A DNA stretch of 64,000 nucleotides. It comes from Amborella trichopoda (taxonomy: Eukaryota; Streptophyta; Magnoliopsida; Amborellales; Amborellaceae). How positions within the stretch are numbered: the first letter of the stretch is position 1; the number at the start of each line of letters is the position of its first letter. Positions 36,421-48,571 of this stretch are shown one piece after another. The position numbers and the translations under genes were made by a program. Location of the stretch: assembly GCF_000471905.2 (NCBI RefSeq), contig NW_006494789.1:10259388-10323387 (forward strand), read 5' to 3'. Under the pieces are notes generated by a model, which saw only the letters and a list, made by a program, of their open reading frames with translations, did not search any database and had not been told where the DNA came from.

Positions 36421-37274
36421 AAGTGGGAGATGTTGGGTAGTTGTAGTCATTAAATGCCTTATGAGAGCTTGTAATTGATCTTTGATATAGTGGAACAATG
36501 AACTCCAATGAGAATATAGTCTAGAGGGACCGAAATAGGCAAATGCTATTTGTCGATACTCAGATTAGGCTTAACGTGTTAGGCTAGTTGAGTTGAAAAT
36601 TACATAGGCATAGAGCACAATCGAGGAGGGTTAGCAAGGTTATCCCATAATGAGGCCAGAGTTGCCCAGGGCCAAGGAATTGTGTGATCCTTGTGTGTGA
36701 TGGTAGGCCTGTAGAGACGAGGGCCAAAGCCTCATCATTGAACCTTTATTTTTCTCTCTACAAATAAGACAAAAATACAATTTTTAATATATTGTAACTT
36801 TTCAAAATAATTTTTGACAATAGCAATATTATTTTCTAATAACACAAGCTATTTCCCAAAATAAAATACAACAACTGCTCTTAAAGTCTCGTGACACATT
36901 GTCTTGTTAGTGTATGGGAAAGTTATTGAACTGTGATGAACCTTGGTGGAGGTTAAAGGACCGGCATGTTTATGTGCCACCATTATGTGAAAGTAGTGGA
37001 TGTTGGCTTTATGGGTCGGTCTATGTGGGTGGGGACCTAAATGGTGTACCATGAATTGTCTAGGTTAAGTAGAACAAGATTGAATCCAATGTAATGACGA
37101 CTATTATTAAAGAAAAATGTGATTGGTTAAATCCCACCTAATCACGAGAAGATAAATTCATGTGGCTAATTAAATTGACTTTTATATAGAATTGAATAAC
37201 CACATTGTGAGAGAATCAAGGGAGTGTAAATATGTACAGAAGTGAAGGCAGAGGGGGGGGGGGGGGAGGGGGTG

Positions 37275-37483
<209 letters not shown>

Positions 37484-37805
37484 AGAGAGAGAGAGAAAGA
37501 GAGTTTTTTTCTAGGAAGAAAGAAGTATGTACCATCCCACTCCTCTGCTTAGTCTCTCCAAAACCGCTCAAAGGAGACCCATATCGCTCTCCCTATCCTC
37601 TATGCTCACTCTTACAAGAAACCCCGAGAATCCTCAAATGGTAAGCTAGAATTCCCAAACCATCCATCAAGGCTTGAGATTTGTGCAATGAAAAATAACA
37701 TTGTGGCTCTAATAATCAAAACACAGGGACCTGAAGAGGCAAATTAAACTCTCACCTTGCGAATGGAGGAACAAGCATGAAAAGGAAGAAGGAACCCACA
37801 AAAAG

Positions 37806-37810
37806 GAATG
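37806..37810. repeat. Target site duplication of element E, left copy (GAATG)
   Basis: GAATG directly precedes the TGTTGGGTGT start of the 5' LTR and is repeated exactly after the 3' LTR at 63,263-63,267. Confidence 0.85.
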
Positions 37811-39678
37811 TGTTGGGTGTACTTTTGTCTTAACCAAGACCAGATATCAACACTTAACAAAGATCAAGTTGCGAATGGCCTATACTTTGCCATTGAAAAG
37901 TATAATTATTTAGTCCCAATGCATGACTAAGAATAACCACTTGGGGACAGGCAACAAACATATGATGAATGATCATAGAGGATCAAGAATAAGTATGGTT
38001 CTTAATAATATTGTTCAACTGTGCCTTATTTGACTATAGTTCGAGCTTGGATTTTGGAATTTGACGAAGAATCTCGAATAGATAGTCTTAAAACTGGCCA
38101 GAGATGGCTTAAACCATCTCAGTCTCAACAGCAATCTCAAGCTACCCAAAGATGGCTTAACCCATCTTAGTCTCAACAACAGTCTTAAAGTTGCTCGAGA
38201 TTGCTTAACCTATCTTAGTCTCAATGATAGTCTCAAGCTACCCAGAGATGGCTTAACCCATCTCAGTCTCAATGACAATCTCAAGCAGCCTAGAGGTGGC
38301 TTAACCTATCTCAGTCTCAACGGTAGTCTCAAGATGCCCAGATATGGCTTAACCCATCTTAGTCTCAACGACAGTCTTAAAGCTGCCCAGAGATGTAACC
38401 CATCTCAATCTTAATGACAGTTCAAGCTGCCAGAGATGGCTTAACCCATCTCAGTCTCAATGACAATCTTAAGCTACTTTGAGATGGCTTAACCCATCTC
38501 AGTCTCAACAGCAGTATCATGCTGCTCAAAGATGGCTTAACCCATCTCAGTCTCAACAGCAATCGCAAGCTGCCCAGAGATGGCTTAACCCATCTCATTC
38601 AATAAAAGTCTTGAACCACCCAATGATGGTTTAGCCCCTCCTCAGCATTATCATCCGACAATTAAATCCTTAAAAGCTTTACGAATCGTACGGCTAATTA
38701 GTTACCACAAAAAGAGAATTTTTTTTTCAGAAAAAGGAATTCTCTCACAAAATTAACATTGTTGAACTCTGGGCTTCGTGTTTTATCACCCTTAAAAGAT
38801 GTAGCATGGATTGAGTTGAAACAACGGAAGTGGTTGCAGCCCACTGATAATGATGATGATACCAACGAATCCCTGATTCTGCTCCGGTGAGATCATGAGG
38901 TTTGAAAGTTTAAAATTCAAAAGACAAGCGACACGATTGTATCTATGAGAACAGCCCAGTAGTGAGATCAACAACGTGAAAGGATAAATACAAGAGATAA
39001 ATAACATTATGAAGATAAGGATTGCCCGCTACAAGATCTGTGATTCAAATGAGTGGATAAACTCAAGATGAAGATGGAGGATGAAGATTTCAAGATAAAA
39101 AATCAATGGTCATCCCTTGAAAAACTATAATTTAATAGTATAAGATTGAAGAGTGGTCCCACATTTTATGATATACACAGTCTAGTAGAGATATAAGTGT
39201 TCTTGAGAGGTTTTGGTTCAATAAGAACCAAGAATGGAAAAGAGAGTGATATTCAATACACGAAGAGAGAGATAATCATTTTCCTATGACTCATTTGAGA
39301 CCCGTTCTCTAAAGAAGACTAGACTCAAATGATAACACAACCCTGCATATATCTACATGTATATGGACCGTTATGCCCTCGATGTTATATTTTTCGTTTA
39401 ACATGTCTGTATTTGTTTTCTACAAATGAATGTATAGGTCTCAAAGCCAAAATCAAAGGTTTTTGGCATACTTTTTTTTCTTAAGTCGATCTAAATTGTT
39501 ACAGAAGATTAACCTTTGGAATTTCTCAATGGCCATTATAACTATAAATCTTGTGTTTCTGATATGAAGTGCATGAGTGAATTTGGCCCCGAATATGATG
39601 CCCTTTGGTTTTCTATTTGGAGTCTAATGTTTGTCGACACATTCCATTTCTTAACACATCCACATTTCGAAGCAACCA
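37811..39678 (+). repeat. Element E 5' LTR
   Basis: 1,868 bases, TG...CA ended. A 48-bp minisatellite (38,080-38,600) fills part of it, as in the 3' copy. The end CGAAGCAACCA corresponds to CACAGCAACCA at 63,252-63,262. Confidence 0.85.
38080..38600. repeat. 48-bp minisatellite in the element E 5' LTR, about 11 copies
   Basis: The unit is AGAGATGGCTTAACCCATCT followed by CAGTCTCAACAGCAATCTCA and AGCTGCCC, 48 bases (16 codons). Copies vary by a few bases. The same array is in the 3' LTR with fewer copies, so copy number changed after insertion. Confidence 0.9.
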
Positions 39679-39684
39679 AATCTC

Positions 39685-39703
39685 TGATGACTCCACTAGG
39701 GAG
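39685..39703 (+). other. Primer binding site of element E (tRNA-Arg type)
   Basis: TGATGACTCCACTAGGGAG lies six bases after the 5' LTR end. It aligns with TGGCGACTCCACTGGGGAC of element A with few changes. Confidence 0.65.
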
Positions 39704-41060
39704 TGTTATAAGGTATTTTTTCACATTTGTATCCCCGGTGTGAATAAAGAGGAAGTAAAATGTGACCTAGGATTGTGGCTACCAAAATGCCTACAGACTA
39801 CAGAAGCACTGTTCAAATACCCCTATTTGGAGCGAATTTATGAAAGGTAATCGATGGATCCCAAAAAGCATGTGGGTAGAACTTAACTCCCAATAAACAC
39901 GCCAAGTTTTGTCACGATATGACGACGTTAAGGTGGATCAGACTCAAAACCAGTTTTCAAATTTGACCCCTAACATGTTGAAAAAGCACCTTATAACTAC
40001 AACCATATCATCGGGGCCTCAGATGAGCACCAGACCACTTCTGTTGGATTCATAAGGTCTGAAAACCCCCAGCTATCAAATTTCAGTCATTTGGATGCTT
40101 CTGAACCATTTTACGGCCAACTTACCTAAAAGGGTAGGTTACACACTATTTTGGTGCACCCTCAGTGAACCAGTTTCCATCTATAGAAACCGTGTCTTAT
40201 AATTTTGGGATCACCTTGAAAAGGCCATAACTTCTCCATCTTAAGTTGGATTGAACCCAAATTTCAAGAGTTTCTTTGTCTCGTCAGCGCGCACATTTTG
40301 ATATATGGTACGACCCATGCAACAGTCTAAGACGAAAGAAATTCTAGAGAGAATTTGCTCAAGAAACTCATGTCATGTAGATTTTTGTAAGAAGGATATC
40401 CTTTCGATCAAACGGTCATGTCACGAAGCCCTGACCTCGAATCGACTTGAAAATGGGTTCGTTGTGATTGTGATGTCGAGGGCTTTAATCCAAAGTAAAC
40501 ATTATATGTGATAAATGACCAAAAAGACTATATTTTGAGGTTGCAAGAAGCGGTATTTTCTAGTGACCGGAATCCATATTCCAGCAACTTCCCAATTCGG
40601 AAAGTGGTGGTTTAATCACCAAATCGAGCCATTCTTGTCATCAAATGATCATGATGGCTTCCCCATTGTTCTACGATAGAATGATCAAGCCAAAACATCA
40701 AAGAACGAACAAGATCTAAGATCTAAGATCGTAAAATTCCCATATTTTTCCGCATTTTGTCTAGAGCTCAACAGTTGGATTCGAGGATCAAGAAACATGT
40801 CAAAACTATCGCTTTGTTGAGACCATCACTTTCATGTATTATTTTCATCATGAGGTCACCGGAAGAGCCCAAAATGAGCCTCAAATGATCACCATAGCTC
40901 ATGGTCCCTTTTTGGGGACCATCTTGCCATTTCCAAGATTGTGGGTAGGGGCAAAATGATCATTTTGCCCAAAAATGGGATTTAAACTTAAATCGTAAAA
41001 AGTGTAATTTTCAACAATTTAGGTTAGTTTTGGGCATCCACCCTTGTTTCAAAGGGATGC

Positions 41061-41067
41061 TATATAA
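41061..41067 (+). promoter_or_regulatory. TATA box in the LTR of element F
   Basis: GCTATATAATCATTTG, about 230 bases upstream of the CT-rich tract. The order matches the LTRs of A and C. Confidence 0.45.
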
Positions 41068-41296
41068 TCATTTGTAACCCTAAGTTCATAAAGGCTAATG
41101 AGACTTTTCCCAAAAGCTTAAAAATCAATGAAATTGACTTGAGTTTCCCTTAGTTTGCAATATGTTTCTTCCCTTTCACCCAAAGAGAAGAGAGAAAACT
41201 TTCCGCATAAACCACTACCCCAAAAGCTCCTCACTCCCCACTTGGAATCCCTCACTCCCAAGCTAGCCCTAGATCTAGTTCAAGGGCCACACTAGG

Positions 41297-42540
41297 TAAC
41301 CTTTCACTCTTTCTCTCTCTTCCCCTCTTCTCTTTCTCTTTCTTCCTAACCCTTTCTATCTCTTCCCCTTTCTTTTCCCTTCTCTCCCTCTCTCCCTCTT
41401 TCTCTCTCCCTTCACCCCTTCATTCTCTCTTTCTCTCTCCTCTCTCTTCCCCCTCTCCTTCTCTCTCCCCCTCTGTCTCGCCCAACAAGAACCCCCAGCT
41501 CACCTCCCTCTCCCTCTCTCTCTCTCCTCCCTCTCCTTCTTACACTCAATCGAGGCCATCAACCCGCCCCTCTTTCTTCCTCTCTCTTTCTTTCTCTCTC
41601 TATCTCACTCTCGCCACTCAACCGGGCTGACAATTAAGATGATGGACCACCTCTCTTTCTCTCTCTCTCTATTGCCACCCAATCGGGCAGGTGGCTAAGC
41701 CGTCAACCCACCTCTCTTTCTCACTCCCTCCACTTGCTTAGGACGGCAGTACTCCTCCCTTCCTTCCATCTCTCTCTCTTTCTCTCGCTCTCTCTTTCTC
41801 TCGCTTTCTCTTTCTCTCTCACATTCTCTCTCTTCCTCTCGCTCTCTCTCTTTCCCTCGCTCTCTCCATCTTTTTTTCTCTCTCTCTTGCTCTCTCTCAC
41901 TCCCTTTTTGTCTCTCGATCTCTCTCTCCCTCTTATCTCTCTCTCTCTCTTTACATCCACTCTCTCTCTCAGTTTCTCACGCTCTCTGTCTTTCTCTCCC
42001 TGTATCTTTCTCGCTCTCTCTCTCGCTCTTTTCCTCTCTTTCGCTCTCTTTTTTTCGCTCTCTCTCTTTCTCTTACGCGCTCTCTCTCTTTCTCTTTTGG
42101 TTTCTCCCTCTCTCTTGCTCTCTCTTTCTCTTTCTCTCTCTCTTGGTCTCTCTCTCCCCTTCCCTCTCTCTCTCTTTCTCTCTCGATTTCTCTCTCTTCC
42201 CCTTCTTTCTCTCTCAGTTCCTCTCTCTCTTTCTCAATCTTTGTCTCTCTCGATATCTTTCTTTCTCCCTCTTCTCCTCACCCTTTGTCTCTCTCCTCCA
42301 CGCTCTCTCCCTCTCTTCCTCATTCTCTCTCGTCTGTTTCTCTCTTCTTCTTTCTTTCTCTCTCTCTTCCTTTCTTTCTCTCTCTCCTCCTTTTCTCTTC
42401 TTCTCTACTTCTCACTTCTCCCCCTCATTCTCTTTCCCCGCTCTCTCTTCTTACATTCTTTCCTCCTCTATCTCTCATAAGTTCCTCCCTCTTTTCCTCT
42501 TGATCCTCTATTCCCTCAACTATTATTTTATCTCCCCTGA
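41297..42540. repeat. CT-rich low-complexity tract (~1.2 kb)
   Basis: Almost pure C/T on the plus strand (CTCTCTCTTTCTCTCTCG type). Long open frames here (for example 41,734-42,480, only Ser/Leu/Phe/Pro-rich) result from the composition. Within 41,470-41,720 a ~80-100-base unit with CACTCAATCGGGC-like phrases repeats loosely. Confidence 0.9.
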
Positions 42541-43052
42541 CATCATGATATCCCTCTCTTGTCTACACAAATCATCTTTTAGAAATCCTTTCATTTATTT
42601 ATTTTTTCATTTATTTACATTAGATTGTTTGTCGAGATGGCGTAGAAAGGCTGTCAAATTGACGAATACTCTCATCGTCCCCACACCCCACTTTTTACAT
42701 ATATACCCATCTAACAACAAGTCAAAGTCTTCTGACCTACTTGTCTTTCAATCTTATGCATGTGTGTTCATGAGACGAAGAGCGCGAGCACGAGAGCCAG
42801 AGCTCAACCAGCCTCAAGCTAGGGGGCTTTTCATCGTGATCTAAGAGGGTGCCCGCAGAACGCCTGAGTGTGTCATGAACCCATCATGTGGTAGGTCCCA
42901 CCTCACACCCCATAATTATTTCTCATTAGTTGGTACCGGCCCACACATGCACCTCACACATTGCGGTTTCCAAGAGAGCTATCTCGGTCGGACCCACACA
43001 TTCGGGTCCCCGCACGGTCATACGAACCGACGTGAGCAACGCCTAACCAGCT

Positions 43053-43071
43053 TGGTGACGCCACTGAGGAT
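43053..43071 (+). other. Primer binding site of element F (tRNA-Arg type)
   Basis: TGGTGACGCCACTGAGGAT lies three bases after the LTR end ACCA. Spacer and LTR end (CCTAACCAGCT) are identical to those of element A. Confidence 0.65.
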
Positions 43072-43440
43072 ATCACTACCCCATCATCGGTTTAGCTTGC
43101 TTGCCAAAGAATTTTTCTCTTCACACACACATGTGCTTTTAGGTTATTTAATCCCTATGTCCGAGTTGGGGATTTCGTCATCCCCACACTCGTGAGTTTG
43201 TCCCCTAGGAACGACATTTCACAAACCTCGTTCCCTGCTTTTCTTTTGAGCATGGACCAAGTTTCTCGCTCCCGGGTTCTCCCCCGCTTGAGGTGAGAGG
43301 GGACCCTCAAGTCCCTTACTCCCCATCTATCGGCATCAACCGCCTACCCGTTAGTGTCACTTGCGTTGGTGGCACTAGGACCAACTCTCACCACATCAAC
43401 GGCCCACCCATTGGTGTCACCCTAACCGTACGCGAAAGGC

Positions 43441-46228
43441 AATCTTCAAGGGATTCATATTGAGTTGGTGAAGACGAAGTCTTTCAAAGACTTTCTCATA
43501 TCCAAGATGAATCTTTGGATATAGGCAAGCTTGCCTTAAAAAGGTCTGAGCTCTCGCAAATTCCTCGAAGATGGCATCTCTTGAATAGCTTTAATTTTGA
43601 TAGGTTTGATATCCAAGCGTCGATATCTGACAACGAATCTCAAGAACTTCCTTGATCATATGCTAAAAGGTACACTTCAAGGGATTCATCTTGAGTTGAT
43701 GAGACGAAGTCTTTCAAAGACTTTCTCAATATTTTGGATATGATTACTCCTTTCATTGGACTTTACCACGATATCATCTACATAGAATTCCACTTCTTCA
43801 TGCAATATATCTTCAAAGATAGTGGTCATAGCCCTTTGATAGGTAGCCCCACCATTTTGAGATAGAAAGGGATCACCGTATAGCAAAAGACCCCTTTGGG
43901 AGTCAAGAAAGTAGTGGACTATTCATCTTCAAGTGCCATCCGTATTTGGTTATACCCCGATTAACCATTCATAAAGGAAAATTGGCTGCAAAATCAAACA
44001 TTAATTCTCTGAAGGGAACTGAGAAGTCATCTTTAGGACAAGCTGCAGTCAAATCATGGAAGTCAATGCAGACCCGGATCTGTCCATTCTTCTTCTTGAC
44101 TGGTACAACATTAGCCTGCCCCCTTGGATATTTGACTTCTCTTATGAAATCTGTTGTCTTAAACTTGTTCACCTCTACTTCAATCTAGATTTCTAAGTCC
44201 TCTCGGAACCTCCTTGATTTATGCTTAATAGGCTTAAAGGATGGGTCAATTCCCAACCTATGAACTGCGACATGGGGATCAAGACAGGGCATCTCCTGAT
44301 AATGGCAGGCAAAGACATCCTGATTGGCTCTCAAAAGCACAACGTACTTCTCTTTAAGAGGCATATTAGCTGAAATGAAGGAGGGTTTTCGGTCCGCTTC
44401 ATCACCCAAGTTCACCTCTTCCAAATTATCGGTTGTGGCTTGTCCACCATCTTCCAAGTCCTCTGATGCCTCCTCTATTTCCTCCTTATCAAAGGGTCAT
44501 GGGTCAGAAGTTTTCCCATCAACTTCAAACACTTCAACCTTTTGTTCGATGATCGATGATTCTTCCTTTATCTCAATCACTCCTGAACTCTCAGGTTCTT
44601 GGGAAGTTTGGGCAATTTCTACCTCTTCATGAGATTCCAAGGGAAACTTCTTTAGGGATGGATTCAAGGGGAGATAGTGATGGTTCTTGAGATACCATCA
44701 CATGACATATTTGGTTAGCGAAGAATGGCCGTGGAGATAAACCAGCTTGCCTCGAGTAACCAAGGCCTTGATTTTGAGTATGCTGAGATGTTGTGGTCTC
44801 AATAACTGCAAAGGGTGCCAACATCCCTTTACTGTCATTTAATCCGTGATTCCTCGCCTGTTCGTAGTCCATCTTTTTTATAATCTGATGAGCTTTAGGA
44901 CTATACAAACCCTATTTTAGCATCATTGAGGAATTTATAGAAGAGTTACTTTGAGAGTTCTTTTGAGTACCAGTGTCTTGGGTTTCTAGGGTGAAACTGG
45001 GTTAAGAGGGGGAAAAAGGATTTGGAGGTGACACTTCTTTCACCTTACCTTTTCCATTTCTTATAACTTTAACCTGATTGACTAAATCTTGAACTTGCTC
45101 TTTCAATTCAGAAATCGTAGCTCATGTGCAAACTTCATATTGCTGTTCACGAATACCGATGAAGTCATTGGAAGGGGGAGGAGGACTATATGTCATGTTT
45201 TTATGAGTAACCTGAGTCTCCATGATAGGGGTTGGGAAGCACAAGACCTTTTGAGAGTCATCCATGTAGCTGGCTCGGTTAGTGAGGTAAGCACTATGCT
45301 CCTCCCTTTCAGGTACTGGGGCATGCAAGACCTCGGGGATTTGCAAGACTTTAGGGCAACCTTGCTGGTGGGGAGCTGAAGAAGTGAGATAAGCATTATC
45401 CTCCTCCCTTTCAAGGATTGGGATATGCAAGACCTCAGGGATTTACAAGACCTTGAAATTGTCATGCTGAAGAGGGCCTGGGGGTATGAGGTGAGTATCA
45501 TTCTCCTTGATGCGTAAAACCTCAGGTATTTGCAATGCCTTGGGCTGATTTGGTGCGTAGCTGACTTAGGGGGAAAGGTAAGCATCATTCTCCTCTCTTA
45601 AAGAGACTAGGATGTGCAAGACCTTTTAGTTAGCTATCTGGTCTGTCTTAGCTTGACGAGTAGCTTCACCTTCTAAAAATGGAATGGGGATATGTAACAC
45701 CTTTATGTCACCATGAGCATAAGTGATTGTAGGTGTTAGAGGGGTCAAGTCAATAGTTTCCTTCTTCTTGCCTTGCTCAATTTGAGCTACCACTGGAATG
45801 GGTTCATGTGAAGGTGGGGTAGAGGACGAAGCTTCCTCTTTATGGCTTTGAGGCATCACTTTTACTAGGGAGTTTGGTGGATTTTAATCAGTGGGGGTCA
45901 ATGGAATAACTTTTCCACATCTCTTCTCTTCTTAAAACATATGATTAAGTGATCCCGCCATATCTTTCACATCTTGATGAGAGGTTATCTCAGGTTAGGG
46001 CTAGTAATGGCTTTCATAAGCAACATTAACTCTTGAGATCACATTGGGTATGAGAAATAATTCTTTGCATCAGCATATTGCGACTCAACAATGGGAAACG
46101 GTCTCTTATCAGCAAAGAACATGTGTTGCCTTCCATCTCGTCTATATTTGAAGCATTAATGGAGTTTGGATGGAACCACCCCATGGTCAGGTAGTCAGGG
46201 ATGACTCAGAAGCATGTTGTAGGTGTTG
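43441..46228 (-). mobile_element. Element B: Tat-like Ty3/gypsy protease-to-reverse transcriptase fragment, fossil
   Basis: The minus-strand order is as follows. The protease tail (about 46,228-46,000) has a TYNMLLSHP-like phrase and FFADKRPFPIVESQYADAK. The linker (45,870-44,627) has repeated VLQIPEVLHAP-like units and ends in KKMDYEQARNHGLND. The reverse transcriptase follows (44,457 to about 43,520). B is the only element here with a visible reverse transcriptase. Neither its gag nor its LTRs join it directly; D (59,712-60,934) may be its 5' LTR, separated by element C. It is fossil with several breaks. Confidence 0.7.
43520..44457 (-). pseudogene. Gypsy reverse transcriptase of element B, fossil
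   Basis: On the minus strand 44,172-43,969 has VVPVKKKNGQIRVCIDFHDL. The frame at 43,886-43,686 has the catalytic YVDD box in VEFYVDDIVVKS and FERLRL. Upstream (44,457-44,185) is the pre-RT segment with VFACHYQEMPCLDPHVAVHRL. These are hallmark Ty3/gypsy phrases. It is a relic with several breaks. Confidence 0.85.
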
Positions 46229-46447
46229 TATGTCATTTTTGACGTACTTTCATTGCCTATGCGAATAAGGGTAAAGTCGGCGATAACTTAGTCCTGTAGG
46301 TACACCAGTCACCTGTGGACTAATGTTGTGCCAAAAAATAAAGCCTTGGACCACATGACCAGGGTACGGTGCCATTGCACATGGACCCTTCAACTTAAGC
46401 CCTATGTCAGTGGCTCCAGAACTGACATTTCTGATGTGCAGAGGTTG
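46229..46447 (+). repeat. LTR-head remnant related to element C
   Basis: Starts TGTTGTATGTCATTTTTGAC and stays alignable for about 70 bases with the start of the C 3' LTR (57,692). It then drifts, with AAATAAAGCCT still shared. It sits between the protease tail of B and the 5' LTR of C, and is the remnant of a related but separate LTR. Confidence 0.5.
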
Positions 46448-47864
46448 TGTTGTATATGTACTTCCATGAGCCCATGTGAATAAAGAGAGAGCCGACGATA
46501 GTTTGGTTTGGCGGGCTCACGAAACACCCGCAGTTTAGGATTTTGCGGCGAAATAAAGCCTCCAGCCTAGTGACCTGAGTTCAATGCCTCAGCACCGAAG
46601 AAGGACCCTCCATTGTAGCCCCATGATAGAGGCTACAACGGGGCACCAGACCACCGCCATTGTGCTCAGAATGTTAAGAAACCCTCGAGGACCGAGTTTG
46701 GCCTCAATCGGACCCTTCCAAAAGGGTCTATGCTCATACGGCCTCGCGATTGGTGGGTTTTAACTTAGCGCGATGAGGCTTCACCAAACCATTCCCGGAA
46801 TTGGGGCTGTGTCAATGTTTTTCAACGGAAACTTCTCCAACCTATAGCGCCTTCCTCTGAAATCAGATCAAGCTCAAATGTTGATTCCTCTAAAATCAGA
46901 TCAACCTATGCCGCCTTCCTCTGAAAAGAAAGGCAGCCGGAGAAATCAGGGTCAAGAAAAAATCCCAATAGGTGCCGGATTGAGTGAAGTATAGCTCGAA
47001 ATCCAGGCCATGGATTGATGAGAGGAAGAGTTTAAATGAACCACCTCGCACAGAGCTACATTCTAGGGTGACTCATGCATTTAATCCATTGTTCAATGAA
47101 TGTGAGTTCTTAGGTCACCAGAGAAAAAAATCCAATCCTTCAAAAAAAATCTAAAGACGCAAATCTACACCAAATCGACCCCGAACTTGGTGCAAAACGA
47201 CTGCAACGACCTCCTCTCTGACTTGAAAATAGAGCAAGAGGCTAAAACGACCCAGCTCGGACATGCATTAGCAAACAAAGTTTGCAAAATTGGTCAGACA
47301 TTCACCTCGGGGAAGAAGGCCACCATAGCATGATCGCAGGGCATCAAAATGCTTGCAATCGAGAGGAGAACTAAGATATATTGCTGAAAAAGCTGAAAAC
47401 TTGGTGCAAGTTGCAGGACCAGCTTCCAAGGTCTTCCCATAGCGGAGCAGCCTACATGCAAGGACGGTCTTGTCACTCGGGCAAAAGATCATAGAGACAT
47501 ACATTTTGGTCATTTGCGCCTAACTTCCAGATTTGTTTTCAATTTTTTTAATTGTAATTAAGCTCGAATTTTGAGCTTTCACCCCTGTTTGGTGAGGAAA
47601 AAAGGAGGGGAAAGAAGAAAGAAAAAAAAAAGGAGAGAAATTGGCTCCAAAAGGTTCCCCTTTTGGAAGCTCCAATACCCCAAAGGCTGCTAAGAATCGA
47701 GGCTAGTTCATTCTTGCTTTGTCTTATTCTGTGAGTTCCTAGCCCATTTGAGAGAGAAGAGAGGAAGAGAGAAAAAACTTTGTAAGGGAGGGTACCACTG
47801 AGTCTGCGGTCCTGCGGACACCCCGGTTTTGCGGGTCATCCCATTTCCCCCAAGCTAAGTCACT

Positions 47865-47915
<51 letters not shown>

Positions 47916-48035
47916 NNNNNNNNNNNNNNNNNNNNGTACGGTACCGTACGTACGTACGTCGTCGGTCCGTCGTCGGTACCGTACCCGGTTACCGGTTCCG
48001 GTCGTACGTACCTACCTTACCCTACCTACTACGTA

Positions 48036-48101
<66 letters not shown>

Positions 48102-48550
48102 TCCCACTTCTGCGTGGAAGCCCCCCCATCAGTCTGTGAGCCCACGGTCTTCCCTCGACTTCTATCCACGCCCCCTTTAGTGGCCAGCAAACCCTTCCAA
48201 AAGGGCACCTAGGGATGAGGGACATTAGTATTCCGTTCCTATAGCATGGAGAGAGTGAAAGGAGAGAGAGAGATTGAGAACCTGAGAAGGGCTCCCATCC
48301 AAACCATGCCAACAAGCAGCCGGAGGGCTTCGTAATTGCACTAAGAGGGCCATCCGCCCGGGCACGTCCTCGATCCCCCAAGCGGACTAAGAGCGGTTCG
48401 CGCTCTTGTCGAAAATCTCTCTCTCATTATTGGCTTCATATCCACAAGAAGGAGGGCTCGCACAACCAAAGCGCGTCGGACCTCCTCAGTTGTTTGAGAG
48501 AGCGTTTCCTCATACCCATGTGAAAGGAAACCAAGACCCCACCGACATCA
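46448..48550 (+). repeat. Element C 5' LTR
   Basis: Matches the 3' LTR from TGTTGTA to CCACCGACATCA. Shared blocks include ATAAAGCCTCCAGCCTAGTG, TGGAAGCTCCAATACCCCAA and CATCCGCCCGGG. It contains a CT microsatellite with an assembly gap at 47,916-47,935. Confidence 0.8.
47869..48098. other. CT microsatellite, 20-N gap and flow-order artefact
   Basis: (CT)n at 47,869-47,915 runs into exactly 20 N (47,916-47,935). Then comes text made of GTACGTAC-type order with doubled bases (47,936-48,039), then (CT)n to 48,098. The 3' LTR has a plain short CT run at the matching place (59,209-59,222), so the middle text is very likely sequencing artefact. Confidence 0.8.
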
Positions 48551-48552
48551 GC

Positions 48553-48571
48553 TGACCACTCCACTGGGGAC
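48553..48571 (+). other. Primer binding site of element C (tRNA-Arg type)
   Basis: TGACCACTCCACTGGGGAC lies two bases after the LTR end ACATCA. It differs from the site of element A at two positions. Confidence 0.75.

Larger units (their letters stand above)
39704..43440 (+). mobile_element. Element F: Tat-like gypsy 5' LTR and leader, partial, fossil
   Basis: The right LTR end is firm: ...CCTAACCA at 43,049, then spacer GCT and a primer site at 43,053-43,071. The left end is inferred at TGTTATAAGG (39,704), giving an LTR of about 3.35 kb, close to the 3.33 kb of element A. A TATATAA box lies at 41,061-41,067, and a CT-rich tract at 41,297-42,540. The leader 43,072-43,440 resembles the segment after the primer site of element C. 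No matching 3' LTR is seen. It is fossil and incomplete. Confidence 0.5.

Noticed and set aside
41734-42480. 248-codon open frame of Ser/Leu/Phe
   Set aside because: It is translated CT-repeat; the overlapping frame 42,143-42,844 is equally open. There is no domain and it lies in an LTR.
47268-47513. 81-codon minus-strand frame, similar to one at 58,538-58,882
   Set aside because: The similarity is explained by the two LTRs of element C being copies of one another, and does not show coding constraint.
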